Shown here: positions 1 to 8,167 of the stretch, one piece after another | Layout of the letters: the number at the start of each line of letters is the position of its first letter | How positions within the stretch are numbered: the first letter of the stretch is position 1 | Assembly: GCA_002423615.1 (NCBI GenBank) | Contig: DIKO01000002.1 | Coordinates: 1 to 46,304 of the forward strand | Source of the DNA: Desulfobacteraceae bacterium UBA5616 | GTDB lineage: Bacteria > Desulfobacterota > Desulfobacteria > Desulfobacterales > UBA5616 | DNA length: 46,304 bases | Direction: 5' to 3' | Notes under the pieces: model-generated | Told to the model about the DNA's origin: nothing | The model's database searches: none | The model's input: only the letters and a program-made list of their open reading frames with translations | Made by a program: the position numbers and the translations under genes

Positions 1-1
1 A

Positions 2-190
2 GGGCTGGAGCTTCTTGAGGCGGTCCGACACTATATGCCCGATTCCCGTGTTATCATCGTAACCGGATACGCCAGTATTGAAACAGCTGTTGAAAGCGCG
101 AGGTTAGGTGCCGTGAATTATCTCGCCAAACCTTTCACTCCTGATGAAATACGGAATATGACCGAAAATGCTCTTCGGTTAGCCGCATAA
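2..190 (+). CDS. Response regulator receiver domain, C-terminal fragment (5' end outside window)
   Basis: An open frame runs in from the window edge and ends at TAA 188-190, giving the last 62 residues of a protein. It reads as the second half of a CheY-like receiver domain: a hydrophobic beta strand (VIIVTGYAS) carrying the conserved Thr, then the ETAVESARLGAVNYLAKPF segment with the conserved Lys of the K-P-F motif. The phosphoacceptor Asp lies upstream of the window. The protein ends shortly after the last receiver helix, so the receiver is the C-terminal domain or the whole protein (inference). The next gene lies about 320 bases away behind its own promoter, so this is probably a separate transcription unit. 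Confidence 0.8.
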   Translation, partial: GLELLEAVRHYMPDSRVIIVTGYASIETAVESARLGAVNYLAKPFTPDEIRNMTENALRLAA

Positions 191-509
191 TCTCCAATAC
201 CGGCGGCATGTTGACCGGGACACAATCCGGAAGAGATGCCGCCGGCCCGCCACTGATCAAAAAAACGACGTCATACCACTGGGTCATACCAAATCAAATC
301 GCTTTATTATCCTTTAATTTCATATTGTTTTCATCATACCCCCCACAAATAGACCCTCTGGTTCGTGGTATTCACTTTCCGATTAAGTAACGCTTAAAAA
401 AACCGGTTGACAAAGAGATTTTATTGCAGATATATACGACACTTTGATCAAAAAGATATTTATCGTTCTTGCATATCAATAGAAAATTCCCAAACAGAAG
501 GAGTGACCA
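191..509. other. Intergenic region upstream of the HdrA/Nuo/Flx operon
   Basis: There are 319 bases between the receiver fragment and the first HdrA gene. A 60-codon open frame at 208-390 has no ribosome-binding site and no recognisable protein character, so I do not call it. The right half is AT-rich and contains the candidate promoter listed separately. No tRNA or strong terminator was seen. Confidence 0.6.
407..436 (+). promoter_or_regulatory. Candidate sigma70-type promoter of the HdrA/Nuo/Flx operon
   Basis: A perfect TTGACA at 407-412 is followed after 17-18 bases by ATATAT/TATATA at 430-436. It lies about 75 bases upstream of the first ATG at 510 in an AT-rich stretch. This is a sequence match only; the start site is not shown. 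Confidence 0.55.
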
Positions 510-896
510 ATGACTGAAAAGGTTTTTGGATCCGTATTGGTCGTCGGGGGTGGAATCGCGGGCATGCAGACGGCAATCGACCTCGCTGATTCCGGATATT
601 ACGTTTATCTGCTTGAAAAATCACCCTCCATCGGGGGTGTGATGTCCCAGCTTGACAAGACTTTCCCAACCAATGACTGCGCGATGTGAATTATCTCTCC
701 AAAACTGGTCGAGGTCGGCCGGCATCTGAACATCGAGTTGATCACTTATGCGGATCTTGAATCCGTTGAGGGTTCCCCAGGGAGATTTAAGGTCAGGATC
801 AGGAAAAAAGCCCGCAGCATCGACATGGATTTATGCACGGGTTGCGGGGCTTGCGTGGAAAACTGTCCCGTAGTCCAGCAATCCGTTGCTGGATAG
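510..896 (+). CDS. HdrA N-terminal fragment, selenocysteine-containing (UGA at 687-689)
   Basis: HdrA is the flavin-bifurcating subunit of heterodisulfide-reductase-type complexes. Reading TGA 687-689 as selenocysteine gives 128 residues, starting at ATG 510 behind GAAGGAG. Visible elements are the FAD Rossmann motif VVGGGIAGMQ near residue 12, the HdrA signature FPTNDCAM-U-IISPKLVEVGRH with Sec60 where a Cys usually stands, and one ferredoxin motif CTGCGACVENCPV near the end. The frame then closes at TAG 894-896 after only seven more residues. Normal HdrA continues for at least 500 residues. The missing part is not found in another frame here, but it resumes in the protein at 3386-6637. The gene heads an operon; the NuoE-like start is 41 bases on. 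It could be a decaying gene, but the intact Sec codon, hairpin and spacing argue for a separate subunit (inference). Confidence 0.8.
705..722 (+). promoter_or_regulatory. Candidate bacterial SECIS hairpin for HdrA Sec60
   Basis: The hairpin begins 15 bases after the UGA. Six pairs (CTGGTC with GGCCGG, two of them G-U) close a six-base loop GAGGTC. Bacterial SECIS elements sit just downstream of the UGA inside the reading frame and carry G near the start of a small apical loop, with GGU in E. coli fdhF. Distance and loop both fit. Folding was done by eye. Confidence 0.6.
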
Positions 897-937
897 AATA
901 TCCGAATGTTATTTATTTACAAATGGGAGTGAAGGCT

Positions 938-1435
938 ATGAGCGAGGCAATGGAACCCGGGAAAGCCCGAACCGATGAAATCGATTTCAGGGAACTGGAT
1001 CGCATCATCGAAGATGACTTCAACAACGACAAAGAAAACCTGATCATGATACTTCAGGCGATCCAGAGACATTTCAATTACCTTCCAAGGCCGGCATTGG
1101 AGTATCTGGCCGTGAAAATCGGCATCCCGGCTAGTCAGATATACGGCGTGGCCACTTTCTACAGTACTTTCAGCCTGCAGGCAAGAGGAAGACACATCAT
1201 CTCCGTCTGCACGGGAACCGCCTGTCATGTGAGGGGCGGCGAGCGCGTGCATGAAAGGGTCGAGGAACTGCTTTCCATCAGCGACAACCAAACAACGGCG
1301 GATAAACGGTTCACCCTGGAGTCGGTCCGCTGCATCGGCTGTTGCAGTTTAGGACCTGTGGTCAAAATCAACGAGGATACGCATGGTCGGATTTCTTCGG
1401 ACGAAATTCAGAAAATTCTGGACCAATACGTATAA
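938..1435 (+). CDS. NuoE/HndA-like [2Fe-2S] subunit (24 kDa type)
   Basis: The product has 165 residues from ATG 938, which has GGGAG six bases upstream. It is the thioredoxin-like [2Fe-2S] subunit of NADH-oxidising modules (complex I NuoE, HndA, HydC-type). A helical N-terminal part contains the family stretch ending YGVATFYSTF. The cluster ligands are visible as CTGTAC followed by CIGCCSLGP about 40 residues later. Its cluster usually lies near the FMN of NuoF and is thought to take part in electron output or storage. It is followed 20 bases later by the NuoF-like gene, its usual partner. What is unusual is its place directly after a truncated HdrA. An open frame extends upstream to 833, but that overlaps HdrA coding sequence and lacks a ribosome-binding site. 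Confidence 0.88.
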   Translation: MSEAMEPGKARTDEIDFRELDRIIEDDFNNDKENLIMILQAIQRHFNYLPRPALEYLAVKIGIPASQIYGVATFYSTFSLQARGRHIISVCTGTACHVRGGERVHERVEELLSISDNQTTADKRFTLESVRCIGCCSLGPVVKINEDTHGRISSDEIQKILDQYV

Positions 1436-1455
1436 ATAAGGATGAGGCGGCAATC

Positions 1456-3357
1456 ATGAAAATCCAGTCTGTTTTAGACTTAAAAACAGTCAGCCAGGCA
1501 TATATCGGCAAACTCTATAAACCCGATGCGGTTAAAGTGAACATCGGCATGGCCTCATGCGGCATCGCAGCGGGCGCCAAGGCCGCTTATGATAAACTTT
1601 TAACCGAATATGCCTCCAAAAACGGCATCCATGTCTGCCAGACCGGATGTATCGGTTTTTGTGAGGCGGAACCGTTGGTTGAGATTTTTGGGCTCGGAAA
1701 ACCCAGGATAATGTATCAACACATCACCGAGGACAAGATCGTCGATGCCGTTTCCGGGTTCATTGCCGGTGACTTCAACAAAAAATGGATTTTAGGCCAG
1801 ATGAAGGATCCGAGGAGTCTTCTGGAAACCGATATCCCCAACCCCCTGGACGGTGTTCAGCCTTTAGACGGCATTCCCTTCCTGGAAGAAATCCCGTTCT
1901 ACAAGAATCAGGTTAAAGTGGCCATGCGCAATTGCGGATATATTGATCCGGACAGCATCGAGGAATACTTTGCCCGAAAAGGTTATTTAGCGTTTATCAA
2001 CGCCTTAAAAGACATGAACCCCGCCGATATCATCGATGTTGTAAAAGCTTCCGGATTGAGAGGCCGCGGCGGTGGCGGTTTTCCGACGGGCATTAAATGG
2101 GCCACCGCTGCAAAGCACCATGGCAATCGTTATATTATCTGCAACGCGGACGAAGGAGACCCGGGCGCCTACATGGACCGGAGCATTCTCGAAGGCGACC
2201 CGCACTCGGTTATCGAGGGAATGCTGATCGCAGGCGTCGCCATTGGTTCGAGCCAGGGCTACATCTATGTCCGAAATGAATATCCCCTTGCGGTCAAACG
2301 GCTGATCACCGCCATCAAACAGGCGGAAGGCTACGGTCTTCTCGGAGAAAACATCGCCGGAACCGGCTTTTCCTTCAACATCAAAATTTCCACCGGCGCC
2401 GGAGCCTTTGTATGTGGAGAATCCACGGCCCTGATGGCTTCCCTGGAAGGCAAAGTGGGAAGGCCGAGGGCCAAATACGTCCACACGGTTGAAAAGGGTT
2501 TCCGGCAAAGCCCGACCAACCTCAATAACGTAGAAACCTATGCGAATGTCCCCGCCATCCTGTTGAAAGGTGCCAACTGGTACGCGGGAATGGGCACCGA
2601 ACGCAGTAAGGGCACGAAAGTGTTCAGCCTGGTGGGGAAGATCACTCACACCGGGTTGGTGGAAGTGCCCATGGGAATTTCGCTGAAAAACATCGTTTAT
2701 AATATCGGCGGCGGCGTACCGAAAAAGAAAAAATTCAAGGCTGTTCAGACCGGAGGCCCATCAGGCGGATGCATCCCGGAAAGATTTCTCGATCTGCCGG
2801 TGGATTTTGACAAACTGAGTGAAGTCGGTTCCATCATGGGCTCCGGTGGAATGATCGTTATGGATCAGGACACCTGCATGGTGGACGTGGCCCGGTATTT
2901 TGTCGACTTCCTCGTAGACGAATCCTGTGGCCAATGCAATCCCTGCCGGGAAGGGTTAAAGCAGATGCTGGAAATCCTGACTCGCATCTGCAACGGCGAC
3001 GGAAAGGACGGCGACATTGAGCTCCTGGAGGAAATCGGCGGCATGATGCAAAAATTCGCCCTATGCGGCCTCGGTACATCAGCCCCGAATCCGGTGCTTA
3101 CCACCATCCTCTATTTCAAAAACGAATATGAAAAACACATCCGGGAGAAGAAATGCCCTGCAGGGGTCTGTAAGAAATTATTCCACTACGAGATCGACCC
3201 GGAGGCCTGCACCGGATGCGGTTCATGTGCGCGCAAATGCCCCCAGGAAGCCATTGCCGGGGAAAAGAAAAAACCCCATGCCCTGGATCAGGGAAAATGC
3301 ATCAAATGCGGCATCTGTTATGACGCATGCAAATTCAACGCGATTGCCATTCGCTAA
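1456..3357 (+). CDS. NuoF/HndC-like NADH-binding flavoprotein (FMN, iron-sulfur)
   Basis: The product has 633 residues from ATG 1456, preceded by GATGAGG. Domains in order: an N-terminal thioredoxin-like [2Fe-2S] domain (CGIAAGA near residue 35, CQTGCIGFC near 70); the NuoF core with the glycine-rich GRGGGGFPTGIKW near 203 and NADEGDPGAYMDR for FMN and NADH; an SLBB-like region; the NuoF [4Fe-4S] motif ESCGQCNPCREG near 489; and two C-terminal ferredoxin motifs (CTGCGSC near 585, CIKCGIC near 615). This architecture is that of HndC/HydB-type subunits of bifurcating enzymes and is longer than complex I NuoF. It should oxidise NADH, or reduce NAD+ if run in reverse, and pass electrons to the following NuoG-HdrA fusion (inference from order). 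An upstream extension to 1342 overlaps the NuoE-like gene and is rejected. Confidence 0.88.
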   Translation: MKIQSVLDLKTVSQAYIGKLYKPDAVKVNIGMASCGIAAGAKAAYDKLLTEYASKNGIHVCQTGCIGFCEAEPLVEIFGLGKPRIMYQHITEDKIVDAVSGFIAGDFNKKWILGQMKDPRSLLETDIPNPLDGVQPLDGIPFLEEIPFYKNQVKVAMRNCGYIDPDSIEEYFARKGYLAFINALKDMNPADIIDVVKASGLRGRGGGGFPTGIKWATAAKHHGNRYIICNADEGDPGAYMDRSILEGDPHSVIEGMLIAGVAIGSSQGYIYVRNEYPLAVKRLITAIKQAEGYGLLGENIAGTGFSFNIKISTGAGAFVCGESTALMASLEGKVGRPRAKYVHTVEKGFRQSPTNLNNVETYANVPAILLKGANWYAGMGTERSKGTKVFSLVGKITHTGLVEVPMGISLKNIVYNIGGGVPKKKKFKAVQTGGPSGGCIPERFLDLPVDFDKLSEVGSIMGSGGMIVMDQDTCMVDVARYFVDFLVDESCGQCNPCREGLKQMLEILTRICNGDGKDGDIELLEEIGGMMQKFALCGLGTSAPNPVLTTILYFKNEYEKHIREKKCPAGVCKKLFHYEIDPEACTGCGSCARKCPQEAIAGEKKKPHALDQGKCIKCGICYDACKFNAIAIR

Positions 3358-3385
3358 AAACGATTATGATTAAGGGATGTTATCT

Positions 3386-6300
3386 ATGATCACCTTTAAA
3401 TTAAACGGCAAGGAAGTTCAGGGAGAAGAGGGCCAGTATATCCTTCAGGTCGCTGAAAAATACGGTGTGGAAATACCGACCATGTGCCATCACAAAGCCT
3501 TGGAGCCCGCCGGCATGTGCCGGCTCTGCACGGTGGAAATGTTTGACGGGCGGAGGAGCCGTTTTGTAACGGCCTGCAACTATCCTATCTGGGAAGGGAT
3601 GCAAATCTTTACCGATACGGAGGAGGTTCACAAGGGGCGCAAACTGATCGTTGAAATGCTTTTGGCAAGATGCCCGGAAGTGCCCATGCTCCAGGATCTG
3701 GCAAAGAAATACGGGATTGAAAAATCCCGATTCAAAGCCGAAGACGACGACTGCATCCTCTGCGGCCTTTGTGTCCGCATGTGCCAGCGGATGGGAAACA
3801 ACGCCATCGAACTCACCGGCAGGGGCATCGAAATGGTGGTGGATACGCCTTTTCACGTCCAGACGGATTTCTGTGTGGCCTGTGGGGCCTGCGCATCGGT
3901 TTGCCCAACCGGGCATATCACCCTTGAAAAGATCAACCAAAATGTCACATCAAGGAAAAACGTCAGGAAAATTCCTTCGGAATACGACATGGGGTTGAAA
4001 GGCAGAAAGCCCATCTTCGTTCCTTACGCCCAGGCCGTTCCCAACACCCCGGCCATCGACCGGGACACCTGCATGCACTTCAAGACGGGCGGCTGCAAGG
4101 TCTGCACCGAATTCTGCGGGGTAAACGCCATCAAGCACGACATGGAGGATGAGATCCTGGAACTGGATGTGGGTTCCATCATCCTGGCCACCGGGTTCGA
4201 GCCCTTTGACCCTTCCAAATTCGACAACTACGGGTACGCCAAGCATCCCAACGTGGTCACGGCCATGGAATTCGAACGGATCCTGTCCGCTTCAGGCCCC
4301 ACCATGGGCCATCTGGTACGGTCTTCGGACCACAAGGAACCGAAAAAAATCGCCTGGTTCCAGTGCGTCGGCTCCCGGGACATCAACCGGTGTGACAATG
4401 CCCATTGTTCGTCGGTCTGCTGCATGTACGCCATCAAGGAATCCATCATCGCCAAAGAGCATTCCGGCGACGACCTGGACTGCGCCGTTTTCTACATGGA
4501 CATCCGGACCCACGGCAAGGACTTCGAGCGCTATTATGAACGGGCCAAGACACAGGGGGTCCGGTTCGTGAGAAGCCGGGTCCACACCATCAATCCAGTT
4601 CCTGAAACGGACGACCTGGAAGTGAGATACGTGCTGGACAGCGGAGAACTTGTCAAGGAAACCTTCGACATGATCGTTCTCTCCATCGGTCTCCAGACGC
4701 CTCCGGAATTGATCCAGCTGGCCAATGATCTCAATATTGACCTCACCACCGGCAATTTCTGTAAAACCGATACCTTCTCACCGGTTCAGACCTCCCGGGA
4801 AGGCATATTCGTCTGCGGCGCTTTTCAGGGCCCCAAGGACATTCCCCAGTCTGTAGTGGATTCCAGTGCGGCAGCCTCGGCCGCCGGAGAAATGTTGAGC
4901 CCCGCCCGGAATACGCTGACCAAAATCAAGGAAGTGGTCCCGGAAGTCAACGTCATCGGCGAGCGCCCCAGAATCGGCGTTTTTGTCTGCAACTGCGGGA
5001 TCAACATCGGCGGTGTGGTAAATGTTCCGGGGGTCAGGGACTATGCCAAAACCCTGCCCTATGTGGAATACGTGACCGACAACATGTATACCTGCTCCCA
5101 GGATACTCAGGAAGTGATGAAAGACATCATCACCAAAAACAGGTTGAACCGCATCGTGGTCGCTGCATGTTCGCCGAAAACCCACGAGCCGTTGTTCAGG
5201 GAGACCCTGGCCGATACCGGGCTGAACAAGTACCTGTTCGAAATGACCAACATCCGGAACCAGAATTCCTGGGTTCACAAGAACAACCCGGACATCGCCA
5301 CCCAGAAGGCCAAAGATCTGGTCCGCATGGCGGTCACGAAAGTCGCCTTAAAGGAGCCGCTGCCCGAAGCGGAGCTCAGCATCGGCCAGACCGCCATGGT
5401 TATCGGCGGTGGCATCACGGGCATGTCAACGGCACTGAGTTTTGCCAGGCAGGGTTATGAAACCCATTTGATCGAAAATACCGACAGGCTGGGGGGAAAT
5501 GCCCTGACCCTTTACAAAACATGGAAAGGCGAAAACATCCAGGAAAAACTTAAAGGGCTTATTGATCAGGTCAGCCGTGAGGAAAATTTAAAGATTCATC
5601 TGAATACCACCCTGGCTTCGGTTGAGGGTTTTGTGGGCAATTTCAAATCCACCCTGGCCTCCCAGGGAAAAGAAGACGTCATCGAATACGGGGTGGCCGT
5701 CATCGCCACCGGGGCTTCGGAATTTAAACCCGTGGAATACATGTACGGCAAGGACCCGAGAATTGTCACCAGCCAGGAACTGGACCGGAAGCTGATCGGC
5801 AATGACCCGGTTCTCAACAGCCTCAATACGGCGGTCTTTATCCAGTGCGTGGGTTCCAGGGAACCGGAACGGCCTTACTGCTCAAGAGTCTGCTGCACCC
5901 ATTCCGTGGACAGCGCCCTGGAGCTTAAACGCCGGAATCCCGGCATGAACGTTTATATTCTGAACCGGGATATCAGGACTTACGGCGAGCGGGAAACCTT
6001 GTACAAGGAGGCCCGTGAGGCCGGTATTATCTTCATCCGGTTTACCCGGGAAAACAAGCCTGTGGTAGCCATAGAGGATGGTGTCGTCAAGGTAAAGGTT
6101 ACGGACCACATATTGGGAATGCCCCTGGAAATTGAAACAGACCTGGTCAATCTGGCTTCTGCCGTGATCCCGCCCAGAGATGAGAAACTCGCCCAATTTT
6201 TCAAGGTGCCGTTAAACGACGACGGATTCTTTGTGGAACGGCATGCCAAGCTCGGTCCATCGGAATTCGCCACTGACGGCGTGTTTCTGGCCGGACTGGC

Positions 6301-6637
6301 CCATTACCCCAAACCCATCGACGAATCCATCGCCCAGGGAATGGCTGCGGCATCCCGCGCCGTCACCCTGCTGGCGCAGAAAACTATTCACACCAATGGA
6401 GAAATCGCCAAAGTCAACCCGGCCCTCTGCAGCAGTTGCGGCGTTTGCATCTCCATCTGTCCCTATAAGGCACCGTCCTTCATTCCCGATGACGCGCGCT
6501 TTTTCCCCGGGAAAGCGGAAATCAACCCGGCTCTTTGCAAGGGATGCGGACTTTGCGTGGCATCCTGCCGGTCCGGCGCCATCGGGTTGAAGGGATTTGA
6601 CAATGACCAGATTTTTGCGATGATTGAAGCGATTTAA
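3386..6637 (+). CDS. Fusion protein: NuoG-type N-terminus plus HdrA remainder plus second HdrA module
   Basis: The product has 1083 residues. ATG 3386 is chosen because AAGGGA lies 8 bases upstream; the ATG at 3377 overlaps that site. Residues 1-85 form a [2Fe-2S] domain (Cys34, 45, 48, 64). Two ferredoxin motifs follow (CILCGLCVRMC near 122, CVACGACASVCP near 162). The His-Cys3 cluster expected between them in complex I NuoG is absent. From about residue 194 (KIPSEYDMGL, then VPYAQAVPN) the sequence is HdrA, starting just beyond the point where the 510-896 protein stops. It includes CMHFKTGGCKVCTEFC and ILATGFEPFDP. A second HdrA-like module begins near 530, with IGGGITGMSTA near 673 and two C-terminal ferredoxin motifs (near 1014 and 1051). 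Its NIRNQNSWVH lacks the Cys common in HdrA NIREQCSWVH. It probably links NADH input to flavin-based bifurcation (inference). Confidence 0.85.
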   Translation: MITFKLNGKEVQGEEGQYILQVAEKYGVEIPTMCHHKALEPAGMCRLCTVEMFDGRRSRFVTACNYPIWEGMQIFTDTEEVHKGRKLIVEMLLARCPEVPMLQDLAKKYGIEKSRFKAEDDDCILCGLCVRMCQRMGNNAIELTGRGIEMVVDTPFHVQTDFCVACGACASVCPTGHITLEKINQNVTSRKNVRKIPSEYDMGLKGRKPIFVPYAQAVPNTPAIDRDTCMHFKTGGCKVCTEFCGVNAIKHDMEDEILELDVGSIILATGFEPFDPSKFDNYGYAKHPNVVTAMEFERILSASGPTMGHLVRSSDHKEPKKIAWFQCVGSRDINRCDNAHCSSVCCMYAIKESIIAKEHSGDDLDCAVFYMDIRTHGKDFERYYERAKTQGVRFVRSRVHTINPVPETDDLEVRYVLDSGELVKETFDMIVLSIGLQTPPELIQLANDLNIDLTTGNFCKTDTFSPVQTSREGIFVCGAFQGPKDIPQSVVDSSAAASAAGEMLSPARNTLTKIKEVVPEVNVIGERPRIGVFVCNCGINIGGVVNVPGVRDYAKTLPYVEYVTDNMYTCSQDTQEVMKDIITKNRLNRIVVAACSPKTHEPLFRETLADTGLNKYLFEMTNIRNQNSWVHKNNPDIATQKAKDLVRMAVTKVALKEPLPEAELSIGQTAMVIGGGITGMSTALSFARQGYETHLIENTDRLGGNALTLYKTWKGENIQEKLKGLIDQVSREENLKIHLNTTLASVEGFVGNFKSTLASQGKEDVIEYGVAVIATGASEFKPVEYMYGKDPRIVTSQELDRKLIGNDPVLNSLNTAVFIQCVGSREPERPYCSRVCCTHSVDSALELKRRNPGMNVYILNRDIRTYGERETLYKEAREAGIIFIRFTRENKPVVAIEDGVVKVKVTDHILGMPLEIETDLVNLASAVIPPRDEKLAQFFKVPLNDDGFFVERHAKLGPSEFATDGVFLAGLAHYPKPIDESIAQGMAAASRAVTLLAQKTIHTNGEIAKVNPALCSSCGVCISICPYKAPSFIPDDARFFPGKAEINPALCKGCGLCVASCRSGAIGLKGFDNDQIFAMIEAI

Positions 6638-6703
6638 CCTATTTGCAGAAGGCTTTGAAGCAGAGTGAACGGCTTTGGGGCGGATGGAAAAGGAGAATAT
6701 CAA

Positions 6704-7135
6704 ATGAGTGAATGGGAACCGAAAATAGCGGCATTTTTATGCAATTGGTGCAGTTACGGAGCTGCTGATCTGGCCGGCGTCAGCCGGTTGCAGTATCCCC
6801 CCAACATCCGGGTCATCCGGATTCCGTGCACCGGGCGAATGAGTCCGAAATTCATCCTTTCGGCATTCAGAAACGGGGCCGACGGCGTCTGGGTTTCGGG
6901 GTGACATCCCGGCGACTGCCATTACCTGGAAGGTAATTACTACGCAAGAAGAAAATATTCCTTGTTCACGAACCTGATGGATTTTATGGGAATCGAACGT
7001 GATCGTCTCCATCTATCCTGGATTTCCTCGGCCGAAGCCACGAAATTCATAGATGTGGTCGGAGAGGTTACCGCGGCGATTAAAGCCCTGGGACCCAACA
7101 CGAATTTTGTTAAAAACAAAGCCAAGGCAGCATAA
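6704..7135 (+). CDS. MvhD/FlxD-like [2Fe-2S] electron-transfer subunit, selenocysteine-containing (UGA at 6902-6904)
   Basis: The product has 143 residues if TGA 6902-6904 is read as selenocysteine; without this the frame ends after 66 residues. ATG 6704 follows AGGAG at 6691. MvhD-family proteins hand electrons to HdrA. Family signs are FLCNWCSYGAADLAG (Cys13, Cys16), VIRIPCTGRM (Cys42), and GVWVSG-U-HPGDCHY, with Sec67 where the family has Cys and Cys72 following. Downstream translation stays family-like (HYLEGNYYARRKY, then FTNLMDFMGIE) to TAA 7133-7135. Selenocysteine MvhD homologues (VhuD) and HdrA are known in Methanococcus-type methanogens. The gene lies 66 bases after the NuoG-HdrA fusion and one base before the next gene, so translation is probably coupled. 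Confidence 0.85.
6921..6937 (+). promoter_or_regulatory. Candidate bacterial SECIS hairpin for MvhD Sec67
   Basis: A perfect 6-bp stem, ATTACC with GGTAAT, closes a five-base loop TGGAA. It starts 16 bases after the UGA at 6902-6904. Distance, small loop and early G in the loop match bacterial SECIS features, and the spacing is almost the same as for the HdrA hairpin. Folding was done by eye. Confidence 0.65.
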
Positions 7136-7136
7136 T

Positions 7137-8084
7137 ATGTTAGGATATATTGATAAAATACGAGAAATAGGGGAACGGCTGTTTACGGACGGAAAGGTTG
7201 ACGTGGTCATCGGGTTTGCAAAAGGCTCAATGCCGATGATGAACGAGCCCATGATGGCCAGATCTTCCGGAGATCTGCAAAAAATGGTCTGGGACGGCAA
7301 CTGCGGCATCAACCTGGCGAACTACCTGACCAACCGGAAGGAAAAGATCGGCATCGTCGCCAAAGGATGCGATTCCCGCAACATCGTCACCCATATCATC
7401 GAAAATAAGATTAAACGGGACCAGTTGTATATCATCGGTGTTCCCTGCAAGGGGATGATCGATCGGAGAGCGATTTCCAAAGCCGTTCCGGGTGAGGTTA
7501 CCGAGGTCATCGAAACCAGGGACAGCATTAGGGTCAAAGGCCGGGATTTTGACGAAACCTTTGACAGGGGCGATGTACTGCAGAAAAACTGCGCCGTCTG
7601 CCTCCACCGGAATCCCGTGATTTATGATGAGCTGGTTGCAGACCCCGTGGTGGAGCAGACCGGGATTGACCGCTATGAAGATGTCCGAAAAATTGATTCC
7701 CTGTCCACGGAAGAAAAATGGCGGTTTTTCGATGACCTCCTGTCTCCCTGCGTCCGCTGTTATGCGTGCCGGAATGCCTGCCCCTTATGTTACTGCCCCA
7801 CCTGTTTCGTGGATGAATCCAAACCCCAGTGGGTCGGCAAGGGAATCGACGATATCGACATCAAGACGTTTCATTTTTTAAGGGCCTATCATTGCGCCGG
7901 GAGATGTACGGACTGCGGATCCTGCGAGCGGTCCTGCCCGGTTGGCATCAACATGAGGGTGCTGACCAAAAAACTTGAGATGGACTGCAAAGACCTTTTT
8001 GACTGGGAGGCCGGCCTGACCCTCGACAAACGGCCACCGCTGGATACCTACAGGCCGGATGATCCGAACAACTTTATTAAATGA
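7137..8084 (+). CDS. FrhB/FdhB-like iron-sulfur flavoprotein subunit
   Basis: The product has 315 residues from ATG 7137, one base after the MvhD stop. The N-terminal two thirds resembles the coenzyme F420 hydrogenase/formate dehydrogenase beta-subunit fold: GNCGINLANYL, IVAKGCDSRNIV and IIGVPCKGMID. The middle carries the FdhB-like cysteine string CVRCYACRNACPLCYCPTC near residue 204, and the C-terminal part has CTDCGSCERSCPVG near 255. It should hold at least two [4Fe-4S] clusters and probably a flavin (family knowledge). In HdrA-MvhD systems such subunits bring electrons from formate, F420 or ferredoxin-like donors. No catalytic formate dehydrogenase subunit is nearby, so the donor is unknown. 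It may take the place called FlxC in Flx-Hdr loci, which I could not confirm. Confidence 0.7.
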   Translation: MLGYIDKIREIGERLFTDGKVDVVIGFAKGSMPMMNEPMMARSSGDLQKMVWDGNCGINLANYLTNRKEKIGIVAKGCDSRNIVTHIIENKIKRDQLYIIGVPCKGMIDRRAISKAVPGEVTEVIETRDSIRVKGRDFDETFDRGDVLQKNCAVCLHRNPVIYDELVADPVVEQTGIDRYEDVRKIDSLSTEEKWRFFDDLLSPCVRCYACRNACPLCYCPTCFVDESKPQWVGKGIDDIDIKTFHFLRAYHCAGRCTDCGSCERSCPVGINMRVLTKKLEMDCKDLFDWEAGLTLDKRPPLDTYRPDDPNNFIK

Positions 8085-8167
8085 CAGATGCCCGCCATGC
8101 GGTCCGTAAAACCGGAAGGCACCAGGCCAAGGCCAATCGTCAACTTTTATATAAAAGGGTAGAATCG

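Noticed and set aside
208..390. 60-codon open frame in the leader region
   Set aside because: No ribosome-binding site, no protein-like composition, and it overlaps the region with regulatory character.
894..896. TAG ending the HdrA fragment as pyrrolysine read-through
   Set aside because: The codons after it (AAT ATC CGA ATG and so on) do not continue HdrA, and the rest of HdrA is found at 3386-6637, so a true stop is more likely.
510..896. HdrA fragment as a simple pseudogene
   Set aside because: Sec codon, hairpin, ribosome-binding site and promoter are kept, and the missing part is present nearby; decay is possible but less likely.
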